Shown here: positions 26,611 through 35,245 of the stretch, piece after piece
Numbering within the stretch: position 1 is the first letter of the stretch
Layout: every line of letters begins with the position of its first letter
Assembly: GCA_964387745.1 (NCBI GenBank)
Contig: CAYLXL010000003.1
Location: forward strand, 10,567 to 74,566
Length of the DNA: 64,000 bases
Reading direction: 5' to 3'
DNA from: JAGOUU01 sp964387745
GTDB lineage: Bacteria > Pseudomonadota > Gammaproteobacteria > JAGOUU01
Program-made: the position numbers and the translations under genes
Notes under the pieces: model-generated
What the model was told of the DNA's origin: nothing
The model's database searches: none
Seen by the model: the letters and a program-made list of their open reading frames with translations, nothing else

Positions 26611-27426
26611 TTAAGCCACTTTCTTACAGCTAGTCTTACCCTTAGCTAATGCTTTTATAATCTCAATGAAGTTATCTAGCGTCTGAGCCTGGCTTATTGT
26701 AACTACGTATTGATTATTAATCACAACACTAGGAGAAGACTCTAAACCATACTTAGCAAACATTTCCATACTTCTGTTCATTTTTAAATTCAAAGCAGAT
26801 GAATTTAAAATATTCATATAGTTTTCAAGCGTAACTTTTTTAGCAAGTTCTGGATTTCCTCGAAGCTCACCTTTGATAAAAGTTTCAACTTCGTTTACGC
26901 TAACTGGTACCATAGGATTAGAACGAGTTTGTACCCATTCAAACACTTTGCTATGGAGATCTTCAGTGATACCAAGTTCTTCATTAGTAAAATAAATCTT
27001 AGCAAGTAGATCCCAACCAGAATGAAATATAACTGGCACGCGTTTAAATTGTATATCTTTAGACTTAGTGCTTTTCCATTCTTCGAATTTCTTCTCAGCC
27101 ATATAGCATCCTGGGCAGCCATAGCTAAAGAATTCAACTACAGTAGGGCCTTCACATAAATTGGTTTTCAGATAAAATTCTTCGATGTTGTCATCGTTTT
27201 TTGCGCTAATGGGTATAGCTTTATAATCGCGATTGAAAATAACACTCGAGGCTTGGTTGGTACCAGTTACAGGATTAGAAGTGTTTGGTGTTGATAAAGA
27301 GGTGGGAGGATTACCTGCTGCTGGTTTGGGATCAGAGCCTGCGGCAAAAAAATTGTAACTAGTTAATGTAATAGCTGCTAGACTTAAACCTACAAGTATA
27401 GATTTGGCATGCATATTCATCATCAC
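26611..27426 (-). CDS. Periplasmic DsbA-like thiol-disulphide oxidoreductase
   Basis: A 271-residue exported thioredoxin-fold protein. A hydrophobic signal (about residues 8-28) is followed by a Pro/Ser/Thr/Asn-rich linker (30-60) and the catalytic domain. The active site is CPGC at 104-107 in FFSYGCPGCY, not the CPHC of classical DsbA, which suggests a different redox potential. The cis-Pro loop ESSPSVVINN is present. The linker and the length recall the dimeric DsbA2 proteins of Legionella, but that match is from memory. In Pseudomonas a dsbA gene is likewise a near neighbour of cytochrome c4, engB and polA. Confidence 0.85.
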   Translation of the reverse strand: MMMNMHAKSILVGLSLAAITLTSYNFFAAGSDPKPAAGNPPTSLSTPNTSNPVTGTNQASSVIFNRDYKAIPISAKNDDNIEEFYLKTNLCEGPTVVEFFSYGCPGCYMAEKKFEEWKSTKSKDIQFKRVPVIFHSGWDLLAKIYFTNEELGITEDLHSKVFEWVQTRSNPMVPVSVNEVETFIKGELRGNPELAKKVTLENYMNILNSSALNLKMNRSMEMFAKYGLESSPSVVINNQYVVTISQAQTLDNFIEIIKALAKGKTSCKKVA

Positions 27427-27460
27427 TCCTTTTTAATAAATATCATTTATATATATTTAA

Positions 27461-27687
27461 TATGAGTAAGTGTTCAGCTTACAGATAATGAACAGAGTGA
27501 TCTTCCCCTCCAGGGGAAGTACCTTTTGCGTAGCAAAAGGGGATGGGGTTGCCTAAACATAGCACGACTTAATTTTAATAAGGTTGTGCAAAACTCAAAC
27601 CAACCCCTTCCCCCTCGTTGCACTCGGGTACTTCCCCTGAAGGGGAAGATCCTTTGCTCGCTATCTGTATAGTGAACACTTACTAAT
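27461..27687. repeat. Near-perfect 227-bp palindrome between two minus-strand genes
   Basis: The arm 27461-27551 matches the reverse complement of 27600-27687 almost throughout: shared pieces include AGTAAGTGTTCA, TACAGATA, GATCTTCCCC, AGGGGAAGTACC and GGGGTTG. Each arm holds a smaller hairpin (CTTCCCC...GGGGAAG), and the 48-base centre is also partly self-complementary (GCACGACTT/AAGGTTGTGC). No reading frame is apparent. It fills most of the 347-base gap between the DsbA-like gene and cytochrome c4; the rest is A+T-rich and shows nothing. It looks like a miniature palindromic element. Confidence 0.85.
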
Positions 27688-27773
27688 ATGAATTAATAGT
27701 AAGTATATCTTAATGAATAAATTGAGATTTATCCATTAGGATTTTTAGGATTTGATGAATGTTATGATAAAAC

Positions 27774-28439
27774 TTAATTATGCAAGCCTGTTGCAAAATT
27801 AGCAACAGCGGCCATATCATTATCATCTAACTTTTTGGCAAGAGCCTGCATCATATCATTTAGTCGCTCGTCATTTTTGAATGCCATAAGTTGAGCTTTG
27901 ATATATTCAGGCTGTTGACCAGATAATCTAGGGAACACGGCTTGTAGATTACCATTACCAGTAGGGCTATGGCAGGCTGCACAAGCTGGAATTCCGCGTT
28001 CGATATCGCCACCCAAATAAAGCTTTCTGCCAAGCTCGTAGCCTTGAGCAGTACTTTCGCCTACAGTTGGTTTTTGTGAGCTGTAGTATGCAGCTAAATC
28101 TTCTAAATCTTGTTGCGTTAATTTTGCTACTTGGGCATTCATAATCCCTGCCGTAGCAGATTTATTAGTGGCTTTTTCGCTCTCAGGGGTACTCAGAGCT
28201 TGATAGGCGATAAGGCTTTTTAATAAATAGTTTTCGTGTTGGCCAGCAATTTTTGGATATGTTTGCAAAATGCTGTTACCATCAGGTCCATGGCATGTAG
28301 CACAAGTTGTTGATTTAGCTTTGCCAGCCTCTATGTTGCCTGCAGCTAGGCTTATGTTACTTAATAATGTACAGGATAAAACACCTATAACTGTAAAAAT
28401 ATGTTGGATAGTGTTATAATTTCGATTCTTAACTGCCAT
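27774..28439 (-). CDS. Cytochrome c4, dihaem
   Basis: A 221-residue periplasmic electron carrier to terminal oxidases. Two cytochrome c domains each carry a haem site, CATCHG and CAACHS, about 95 residues apart, and conserved GQxxxYL/I stretches (AGQHENYLLKSL, SGQQPEYIKAQL) follow each. I choose the ATG at 28439 because the resulting chain begins with a basic segment and signal peptide ending near SLAAG; the frame could be extended 23 codons upstream but that adds an unconserved hydrophobic piece. It is divergent from engB, as in Pseudomonas. Confidence 0.92.
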   Translation of the reverse strand: MAVKNRNYNTIQHIFTVIGVLSCTLLSNISLAAGNIEAGKAKSTTCATCHGPDGNSILQTYPKIAGQHENYLLKSLIAYQALSTPESEKATNKSATAGIMNAQVAKLTQQDLEDLAAYYSSQKPTVGESTAQGYELGRKLYLGGDIERGIPACAACHSPTGNGNLQAVFPRLSGQQPEYIKAQLMAFKNDERLNDMMQALAKKLDDNDMAAVANFATGLHN

Positions 28440-28535
28440 GGTTACATCACCACTTAATATGTAAATATAGTGTAAAATACAGCTTATAAAAATAACACAA
28501 CTCACCATATTTTGTAAATTATATTATAAACGAAA

Positions 28536-29141
28536 ATGAATATATCAGAAATAAATTTCAATCAAGCTAAGTTTTTATTAAGCGCAGCTAAATTAATTCA
28601 TCTGCCTAAAGACACCGGGGCCGAAGTTGCTTTCATAGGGCGTTCCAATGCTGGCAAATCAAGTGCGCTTAATGCACTTACTAATCAGAAACGACTAGCT
28701 AGAACAAGTAAAACTCCAGGGCGTACACAATTATTAAATGTATTTACTCTGAATGTTGATGATCGTCGGTTAATTGATCTACCAGGTTACGGCTATGCAA
28801 AAGTTCCTGAAGAAATTAAAAAAGATTGGTCACAGGTTTTAGATCAATACTTAAGACAACGAAAAAGTTTAAAGGGCCTAGTGTTAGTCATGGACAGCCG
28901 TCACCCGTTACAAGATTCAGACTGGGAGTTTTTACATTGGACCGAAGCCTGTAACATAGATACTCATATTATTCTGACTAAAGCTGATAAGCTACGCTAT
29001 GGTCAGCAGAAGAATACTTTGTTAGGTGCTATCAAAGAGACTAAAAAATTATCTAATAATGTAACTGTGCAGTTATTTTCGGCTGACAGTAAGCAAGGCG
29101 TGGAAGAACTACAGCAGAAATTATTACAATGGTTAAACTGA
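28536..29141 (+). CDS. engB: Ribosome biogenesis GTP-binding protein EngB (YihA/YsxC)
   Basis: A 201-residue essential GTPase acting in late 50S subunit assembly. Walker A GRSNAGKSS lies at about residues 35-43, TPGRTQ is the switch I threonine region, DLPGYGYA the G3 motif and TKADK the G4 motif. Length is ordinary. Its start is 96 bases from the divergent cytochrome c4 gene. The stop codon overlaps the left arm of a perfect terminator hairpin. Confidence 0.96.
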   Translation: MNISEINFNQAKFLLSAAKLIHLPKDTGAEVAFIGRSNAGKSSALNALTNQKRLARTSKTPGRTQLLNVFTLNVDDRRLIDLPGYGYAKVPEEIKKDWSQVLDQYLRQRKSLKGLVLVMDSRHPLQDSDWEFLHWTEACNIDTHIILTKADKLRYGQQKNTLLGAIKETKKLSNNVTVQLFSADSKQGVEELQQKLLQWLN

Positions 29142-29173
29142 TAAGATATTTGTTGAGCAACAAATATCTTATC
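29140..29173. terminator. Terminator between engB and the lectin gene
   Basis: A perfect 16-bp inverted repeat (29140-29155 and 29158-29173) with a 2-base centre, followed on the plus strand by a T-rich stretch. It separates convergent genes and probably stops both. Confidence 0.85.
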
Positions 29174-29181
29174 AAGTATTT

Positions 29182-30138
29182 TTATTGACAATCGGTGAAC
29201 TCGTATTGAGGTCTCACGGTTGTAGTGTTAGCCCTCCACGAGTATCTCTCAATGTTCTTGCCTATACTCAAACTACCTTCATTTGATACATACGCAATGT
29301 TTGGTTCTTCTGGGCCCTTGGTTTCCATACCTCGGTTAAAGTCTCTCATAGCCTGTTCTAAGATGCTTTTAGAAGTGCGACTTGACCACATTGGGTCGGA
29401 ATTTCTGTGTCTGTACAACACTAAATTTCCATCATCTTGCATGACTAAATTAGTTTTGCTATTTGTAGTAAAAGTCTTCATAGAACACCAAATGAAGTTC
29501 TCTTTATCCTTTTCTAAGGCAGAATATATACACAAATTCCCGTCGCTCTGTAACTTGAGTTTGAATTTTTTATTTTGAGAGCACATAAATCTATTTACAA
29601 ACAATTTTTTGTGCTCTGGCAAAAAAGTCCGTTTGATTTCTGCAGAGTGTTTAGGGTAAAAAATGTTCTTGCACGCAGTTGTGTAATCGTATCTCCATTT
29701 TGAGTCCCCAAACTTACACTCTCCATAAGTTTTTTCACAACGAGGCTTACCATTAGGGAGCTTGCTATTAGGGTCGTCAGTCACATAATATCTAAAATCT
29801 ATTGTGCCTGTAAAAGTCCCGGTTCCATTTTTAAGAGTTTCAAAAAAATCTCTTTTGCCGTTAATAAAATTGATTTCTACAACACGGTATCCAGATCCAT
29901 CAAGACGGCTGCTATTGCAAGTATCACTTATACAATCTTCTCGACATGCAAAGTAAAATTGATTACAGGTAAAAGGTGTTTTATCGTCGCTTTTAGTGAT
30001 TACTCTGTCCATTTTCAACTCATCATGGTAATCGCAATGATAATAATTGTTGTAAAATTCGCTCGCAAAAGTATTATACGTTGTAGTTATAAAGACTAGC
30101 AGTAATAAATGGAGGTGAAGCGCATGAGTTTTATTCAT
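29182..30138 (-). CDS. Secreted Cys-rich protein with a bulb-type (mannose-binding) lectin domain
   Basis: A 318-residue exported protein. The signal peptide covers about residues 1-26. An unrecognised Cys-rich domain (about 30-180, ten or more Cys, likely disulphide bonded) precedes a beta-prism lectin domain at about 185-304. In it the sugar-binding motif QxDxNxVxY appears as QDDGNLVLY at 234-242 (complete) and QSDGNLCIY at 197-205 (Val replaced by Cys), with a degenerate third copy near 286-292 and the companion Trp residues IWCS, MWSS and SWRA. This fold is known from plant agglutinins and some bacteriocins. It sits between engB and polA, which are otherwise close neighbours in relatives. 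Confidence 0.82.
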   Translation of the reverse strand: MNKTHALHLHLLLLVFITTTYNTFASEFYNNYYHCDYHDELKMDRVITKSDDKTPFTCNQFYFACREDCISDTCNSSRLDGSGYRVVEINFINGKRDFFETLKNGTGTFTGTIDFRYYVTDDPNSKLPNGKPRCEKTYGECKFGDSKWRYDYTTACKNIFYPKHSAEIKRTFLPEHKKLFVNRFMCSQNKKFKLKLQSDGNLCIYSALEKDKENFIWCSMKTFTTNSKTNLVMQDDGNLVLYRHRNSDPMWSSRTSKSILEQAMRDFNRGMETKGPEEPNIAYVSNEGSLSIGKNIERYSWRANTTTVRPQYEFTDCQ

Positions 30139-30335
30139 TCGGATAACTCTTTTTGGTTTGGCTATAAATGTAAGATATATACATATTATCGTAGTATAAT
30201 TTTCCTTAATCTATAAGGCATAATGACTTAATTGATTGCCAGCGTTCTCTCAAAAGTGAGTTAGCAATGTTGCAAGAAAGCTATAATGGAAATAAATATA
30301 TTAGTTAACTGCGACGAGTTTATAGCTAATTACTG

Positions 30336-33104
30336 TTAATGCGCTTCATCCCAATTTTTACCCACATTACTAGAGACTTTCAGAGGAACATCAAGTTTTG
30401 CAGCACTTTGCATAGCATCGACCATTAGAGCTTTTGCGGGATCAATATAATCTTGGTGTACTTCTAAAATTAATTCGTCATGTACCTGTAAGATTAACTT
30501 AGCATGGTTATGAAGTTTTTGTTGGGTTAAGGCTTTGTCGACATTAATCATCGCTAGTTTGATGATATCAGCAGCGGTGCCTTGCATGGGTGCGTTGATA
30601 GCAACTCGTTCTATGGCTTTTCTGCGCATAACATTTTTACTATTTATCTCGGGTAAATATAATCTTCGGCCAAATAGGGTTTCTACATAGCCTTGGTTTT
30701 TTGCTAACTGTTTAGTGTCATCCATGTATTTTTTGACACCTGGGTATCTAGTAAAATATAACTCAATATATTGTTGTGCAGATGTGTTATCTATACTTAA
30801 TTGTTTAGCTAGTCCAAACGCGCTCATACCATAGATTAAGCCAAAGTTAATAGCCTTGGCATATCTACGATGTTCGTTGGTTACATCATTGGGATTAATT
30901 TTGAAAATTTCTGCTGCTGTAAAATTATGGATATCTTGGTCTTTATTAAAAGCATTTAATAAGTTTTGATCTTTTGATAAGTGTGCCATGATTCTTAATT
31001 CAATTTGTGAATAATCACAAGAAATTAATACATGATCTTTAGGGGCAATAAACGCCTGACGGATCCTACGTCCTTCACTAGTTTTAATGGGAATGTTTTG
31101 TAGATTTGGATTAGTTGATGATAATCTACCTGTTGCTGTGATAGCTTGTTGGAAACAAGTGTGGATCCGGCCTGTCGAGGGATTGATTTGTAAGGGCAAG
31201 CTATAGGTATAAGTTGACGTTAATTTACTTAGCCCACGGTATCTTAAGATATCAGTTACAATTGGGAAGTCTAAAGCTAAATCTTGTAACACTGATTCTG
31301 ATGTAGACGGTTGACCGGTCGGTGTTTTTTCAAAGACAGGAAGATTTAGTTTTTGATATAAAACTTCTTGTAGTTGTTTAGGGGAGTCAATATTGAACAC
31401 CTCGCCAGAAGTTTTAAAGATATTATTTGATAATTGTTCTAGAGTTATTTCTATTTCTTTGCTTTGTACGGTTAATAATTCAGCATCGATTAAAACACCT
31501 GCGCACTCCATTTCTGATAATATATTAACTAGAGGGATCTCTATGTCATTGTAGACTTTTAATAGCTTTGGATCTTGCTTGAGTGCGCTATGAAAATGAT
31601 TATGTACTTGATGTAGCGCAGCAATGTCTTCACAAGAGTATTTGCCAGCCACGTTTAAATCAACTTCATCAAAATTGATTTGTTTTGCGCCTTTGCCTGC
31701 TACATCTTCATAGCTAGTTTTAAGATTATTAAAAATACGAAAAAATAATGTGTCTACATCATGTTTATTAGCAGTGCTATTATAAACATAAGATTCAAGG
31801 CTAACATCATGATAAGGTTCTGCTACCGTAATATTGTATCTTGCTAAAATATTTTTTTGATGTTTAATGTTTTGCGAAATCTTAGTTACATAGGCAGAAT
31901 TAAAATAATCTTTAAACTTAGATAGAACATAATCTGGTTCTAATTGATTAGAACTTATATTTTTGGTTTCATTATCTTTATGTGCCAGAGGAATGTAATA
32001 AGATTTACTGTTGGATTCGATTGCTAATCCTGTGATGGTCGTATTTATATTATGCGGATCGCCCAAGTTGTTTGTTTTTACATCAAAACAAAAGTATTGA
32101 GACTCTGTGATAATATTAAGCAAATTGTCTAGTTCAGAATTGTTTACTATAAGATTATAATCTGCAGTCTTATCTTGACTACTGCAGTTTTGTTCAGCAT
32201 GTTTAGCATTTGCTGTTGATAGGCCATTCGCTTGGGGCGCTGGACCGTTTTTTAATTCATCATTCAACCAAGATCTGAACCCTAAAGTTTCTAATAATGT
32301 GATCAAGGGTTGGTGTGCTGTAGGCTTTTTTTTTAAATCACTTAAAGTATATTCTAAAGCTACATCTGTTTTTAAAGTTACTAATTGCTTGGACATTGGT
32401 AGAAAGTCTACGCTGTTGCATAAGCTTATCCCGGCTTTATTTTTGATTTGAGAGCGATTAGCAATAATATTTTCCAAGCTGCCATAATCGTTGAGCCATT
32501 TTATGGCTGTTTTAGGTCCAACACCTGGAACTCCAGGGACATTATCACTTTTGTCGCCAATTAAAGCTAAATAGTCAACTATCATATGGCTAGGTACACC
32601 AAATTTTTTTAGTACGCCAGCCTCATCATACATGGTCTTAGTCATGTCATTGTAAATTTTGATGTGTGAATTTACTAACTGCATCATGTCTTTATCTATT
32701 GTAGAGATATGTGTATGCCAGTTTTGTTGCTCTGCCTGTTTAGCAAATGTCGCTATCACGTCATCTGCTTCAACCCCTGAAATACTAATAAGCGGGATCC
32801 CCATCGCTTGAATTAACCGATGCAGTGGTTCGATTTGTACACGTAGATCATCAGGCATCGGCGGTCTGTGAGACTTATATTCTTCGTATAATTCATGGCG
32901 AAAATTTTTACCTTTGGCATCAAAAATGACAGCTATATACTCTGGCTTATTATCTAAAAGTAATTTTCTGATCATACTAGCGACACCAAATACGGCACCT
33001 GTTGGTTCACCATGACTATTAGTCAGAGGTGGCAAAGCATGATAGGCGCGATATAAATAAGAAGAGCCATCGACCAGGTACAGGGTAGGAGTTGTTTGTG
33101 ACAT
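30336..33104 (-). CDS. polA: DNA polymerase I with a degenerate proofreading site
   Basis: A 922-residue polymerase for Okazaki fragment processing and repair. The 5' nuclease domain (residues 1-285) keeps the metal-binding acidic residues (VEADD, GDKSDNVPG). The polymerase domain is intact, with DYSQIELR, RRYAKAINFGLIYG and VHDEL. In the middle exonuclease domain, alignment by eye with E. coli gives Asp341 for D355, but Lys343 for E357 and Gln416 for D424, with Asp493 for D501. Two of four metal-binding carboxylates are thus lost and 3'-5' proofreading is probably absent, as in Taq. The fold stretches around these sites still align. Confidence 0.95.
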   Translation of the reverse strand: MSQTTPTLYLVDGSSYLYRAYHALPPLTNSHGEPTGAVFGVASMIRKLLLDNKPEYIAVIFDAKGKNFRHELYEEYKSHRPPMPDDLRVQIEPLHRLIQAMGIPLISISGVEADDVIATFAKQAEQQNWHTHISTIDKDMMQLVNSHIKIYNDMTKTMYDEAGVLKKFGVPSHMIVDYLALIGDKSDNVPGVPGVGPKTAIKWLNDYGSLENIIANRSQIKNKAGISLCNSVDFLPMSKQLVTLKTDVALEYTLSDLKKKPTAHQPLITLLETLGFRSWLNDELKNGPAPQANGLSTANAKHAEQNCSSQDKTADYNLIVNNSELDNLLNIITESQYFCFDVKTNNLGDPHNINTTITGLAIESNSKSYYIPLAHKDNETKNISSNQLEPDYVLSKFKDYFNSAYVTKISQNIKHQKNILARYNITVAEPYHDVSLESYVYNSTANKHDVDTLFFRIFNNLKTSYEDVAGKGAKQINFDEVDLNVAGKYSCEDIAALHQVHNHFHSALKQDPKLLKVYNDIEIPLVNILSEMECAGVLIDAELLTVQSKEIEITLEQLSNNIFKTSGEVFNIDSPKQLQEVLYQKLNLPVFEKTPTGQPSTSESVLQDLALDFPIVTDILRYRGLSKLTSTYTYSLPLQINPSTGRIHTCFQQAITATGRLSSTNPNLQNIPIKTSEGRRIRQAFIAPKDHVLISCDYSQIELRIMAHLSKDQNLLNAFNKDQDIHNFTAAEIFKINPNDVTNEHRRYAKAINFGLIYGMSAFGLAKQLSIDNTSAQQYIELYFTRYPGVKKYMDDTKQLAKNQGYVETLFGRRLYLPEINSKNVMRRKAIERVAINAPMQGTAADIIKLAMINVDKALTQQKLHNHAKLILQVHDELILEVHQDYIDPAKALMVDAMQSAAKLDVPLKVSSNVGKNWDEAH

Positions 33105-33204
33105 AAATTATTAAAAATAATTACTAAAAGATTGTTTATTTTTCTTGGAGCCTAAATAATGTTAAAGATAAGGATAACATTTATTATTATTAATATAAAA
33201 TTTT

Positions 33205-34239
33205 ATGGCTGTTTATACTCTAATCAATAAGCATCAACTCGAATCATTATTAGCTTATTATAATTTAGGCGAATTAATAGAATATACTCCGGTGGCAGCT
33301 GGGACTACTAACAGCAATTATAAAGTAGTTTTAAAAAACAATAACAATACTTCTAGTTATATACTCACTATTCTCGAACAGAATCTATCTAAAGCTGAAT
33401 TAGATTTTTGTGTTAATTACTCACAGTATTTATCTGATCTAGGGATTAAAGCAGTAGCGCCGCTTAGAAATCGTAATGGTGCAAGTATTGTTCAGTTTTT
33501 AGACAAAATAGCTATGCTAACACCGTTTGTTACGGGTAATGCAATAATTTCTAATTCTGCAAATATAGCTGTTGAGCATTGTAACGAAATTGCCACAACT
33601 GTTGCTAAAATGCATCTTGCAAGTCGTCAATTTAAACAGGCGCGCAAAAATCCCGCAGGCTTAACTTGGTGCATCAATGTGTTTAAACAAATTGATAATT
33701 TGTTATCGCCTGATCATTATTTATTAATAAAAGATGAAATAGAATATTTAATTATTACCAATGATTTGATTATCGAACAGAGTGCAGATTATATTCAAAA
33801 TATTACTGGTGCAATTCATGCGGATTTATTTTGTGATAACACCATATTCATGCATAATAAATTGGCAGGAGTCATTGATTTCTATTATGCGTGCACTGAC
33901 TATTATTTGTATGATCTTGCTATTGTAGTGAATGATTGGACACTTGATTATAATAAGAAAGGTGTTGTTTGTATGGATAGATACAATAGCCTTATTGACA
34001 GTTATTTATTAGAGCTTAATAAGAATTACGATCTTTATACCAATTTGGTTCATAGTATAAATGATATTGAGGATTATTGGCAGATTATGCTACGGCGCGC
34101 GTCTTTACGTTTTTGGCTGTTGCGTTTATTAGCTTTTTGCATCCCTAAAGGCAGCACGGTAAAAACGATCAAAGATCCCAAAGAATTTGAGATGAAATTA
34201 TTATTTCACAGAGAAAATAAATTAGAATTTGTTGTGTGA
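33205..34239 (+). CDS. thrB: Homoserine kinase, aminoglycoside-phosphotransferase fold (Pseudomonas type)
   Basis: A 344-residue kinase that phosphorylates homoserine in threonine synthesis. It belongs to the choline-kinase-like form of ThrB, not the GHMP form of E. coli. The N-terminal MAVYT and AAGTTNSNY (about residues 32-40) match that subfamily, and the catalytic loop HADLFCDN with the later VIDFYYACTDYYLYDLAI (the DFG-like Asp) is complete. It is somewhat longer than Pseudomonas ThrB. It is divergent from polA, the same neighbourhood as in Pseudomonas. No other threonine gene is in the window. Confidence 0.9.
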   Translation: MAVYTLINKHQLESLLAYYNLGELIEYTPVAAGTTNSNYKVVLKNNNNTSSYILTILEQNLSKAELDFCVNYSQYLSDLGIKAVAPLRNRNGASIVQFLDKIAMLTPFVTGNAIISNSANIAVEHCNEIATTVAKMHLASRQFKQARKNPAGLTWCINVFKQIDNLLSPDHYLLIKDEIEYLIITNDLIIEQSADYIQNITGAIHADLFCDNTIFMHNKLAGVIDFYYACTDYYLYDLAIVVNDWTLDYNKKGVVCMDRYNSLIDSYLLELNKNYDLYTNLVHSINDIEDYWQIMLRRASLRFWLLRLLAFCIPKGSTVKTIKDPKEFEMKLLFHRENKLEFVV

Positions 34240-34240
34240 T

Positions 34241-34334
34241 TTTTGTCATTCCAAGTTTGAATTTTGTCATTCCGAGCTTTGCGAGGAATCTCATATTTAA
34301 AAAAAGAGATCCTTCGCTAACGCTCTGGATGACA
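34241..34334. repeat. Intergenic palindromic repeat, same family as the rsmG insertion
   Basis: The main unit is 34265-34334: it starts TGTCATTCC, has the hairpins CCGAGC...GCGAGG and ATCTCAT...GAGAT, and ends GGATGACA. A partial copy of its left end (TTTTGTCATTCC at 34241-34252) stands just before it, so the left end is duplicated. It lies immediately after the thrB stop and before the lipoprotein gene read from the other strand. Confidence 0.75.
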
Positions 34335-34344
34335 AGATGCTAGT

Positions 34345-34572
34345 TTAGTGATTTCTTGAAGTTGCAGCTGATCCAACCCCAGCACCTATCGCACCGCCAA
34401 CAATAGCGCCCGTAGAATCGCCGGTTATAGCATGCCCAACTAGCCCGCCCACAGCAGCGCCGCCTGCGGTACCCATGATTTGATTATCCCGATAAGGATT
34501 ACCTGTGCAGCTTGTCAACAGAATTAATAAGCTACAAGTTAAAAGACCAGTAGATAAGTTTTTGATATGCAT
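34345..34572 (-). CDS. Small glycine-zipper lipoprotein
   Basis: A 75-residue protein with a lipoprotein signal ending in LLTSC (Cys22), so it should be lipid-anchored in the envelope. The mature part is almost entirely a glycine zipper: GTAGGAAVGGLVG then GAIVGGAIGAGVG, a pattern of Gly every fourth residue that packs helices in membranes, as in OsmB and SlyB relatives. AGAGG lies eight bases before the ATG. No function can be assigned beyond envelope stability. Confidence 0.8.
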   Translation of the reverse strand: MHIKNLSTGLLTCSLLILLTSCTGNPYRDNQIMGTAGGAAVGGLVGHAITGDSTGAIVGGAIGAGVGSAATSRNH

Positions 34573-34647
34573 AATGCTACCTCTTTAAATGCATTGTAGT
34601 TATGAGTATAGCAGAGAAAAAAAATTGTGTTTTACTAAATCAATAGG

Positions 34648-35244
34648 TTATATTTTTAGGGCCAATAAGCCGTAAAAAACATTACCAGTGTATTTTTGCT
34701 TTTCTATATTAAGCTTATATTTGGCTAATATTTCTAAATTAAAAGTTTTTTCAGCTTCTATGTATATCAAAGCCCTTTTATGAGCAAGGGTGAGATTTAA
34801 CCAATTATTTTTAATAATCAAATCTAAGCAGGGTTCAATAAGATTTTGATTAAATGGTGGATCTAAAATAATAATATCAAACGGTTTTTGTTTTATTTCT
34901 TCAGGCATTTTAGCAAGAAGTTTTAGTGTGTCTGAATGAGATGGGCTAAATTTATTAGCTTCGATAGATAAAGACTTAATAAATTGATTAATATGATCAA
35001 TAATTTTTGGATTAGCATCGTTAAATAAAACAAAGTCTGCACCACGCGACAGGGCTTCTATGCTCATAGCGCCACTGCCGGTGAATAAATCCAATACACG
35101 AGCATTTTGGATATCATGCATGAGCCAATTAAATAAAGTCTCGCGTACACGATCAGGTGTTGGTCGTATATTACTATTTGGTAAAATAGGTACTTTACGA
35201 CCTCTATGTTTGCCGCCAATGATGCGGATAAGATTATTGCTCAA
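34648..35244 (-). CDS. rsmD: 16S rRNA (guanine966-N2)-methyltransferase
   Basis: Methylates G966 in the 30S subunit. IRIIGGKHRGRK at the N terminus, RPTPDRVRETLFNWL, the AdoMet loop LDLFTGSGAMSIEALSRGA and the catalytic DPPF (in IILDPPFN) are all present. I choose the TTG at 35244, one base after the stop of the upstream gene, giving 198 residues that begin LSNNLIRIIGG like other RsmD proteins. An ATG at 35304 would add 20 unconserved residues and overlap the upstream gene by 59 bases. The spacing suggests coupling with the M16 pair. Confidence 0.93.
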   Translation of the reverse strand: MSNNLIRIIGGKHRGRKVPILPNSNIRPTPDRVRETLFNWLMHDIQNARVLDLFTGSGAMSIEALSRGADFVLFNDANPKIIDHINQFIKSLSIEANKFSPSHSDTLKLLAKMPEEIKQKPFDIIILDPPFNQNLIEPCLDLIIKNNWLNLTLAHKRALIYIEAEKTFNLEILAKYKLNIEKQKYTGNVFYGLLALKI

Positions 35245-35245
35245 A

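Noticed and set aside
27461..27687. Insertion sequence
   Set aside because: The palindrome has no transposase reading frame and its loop is only about 48 bases; at most it is a miniature element.
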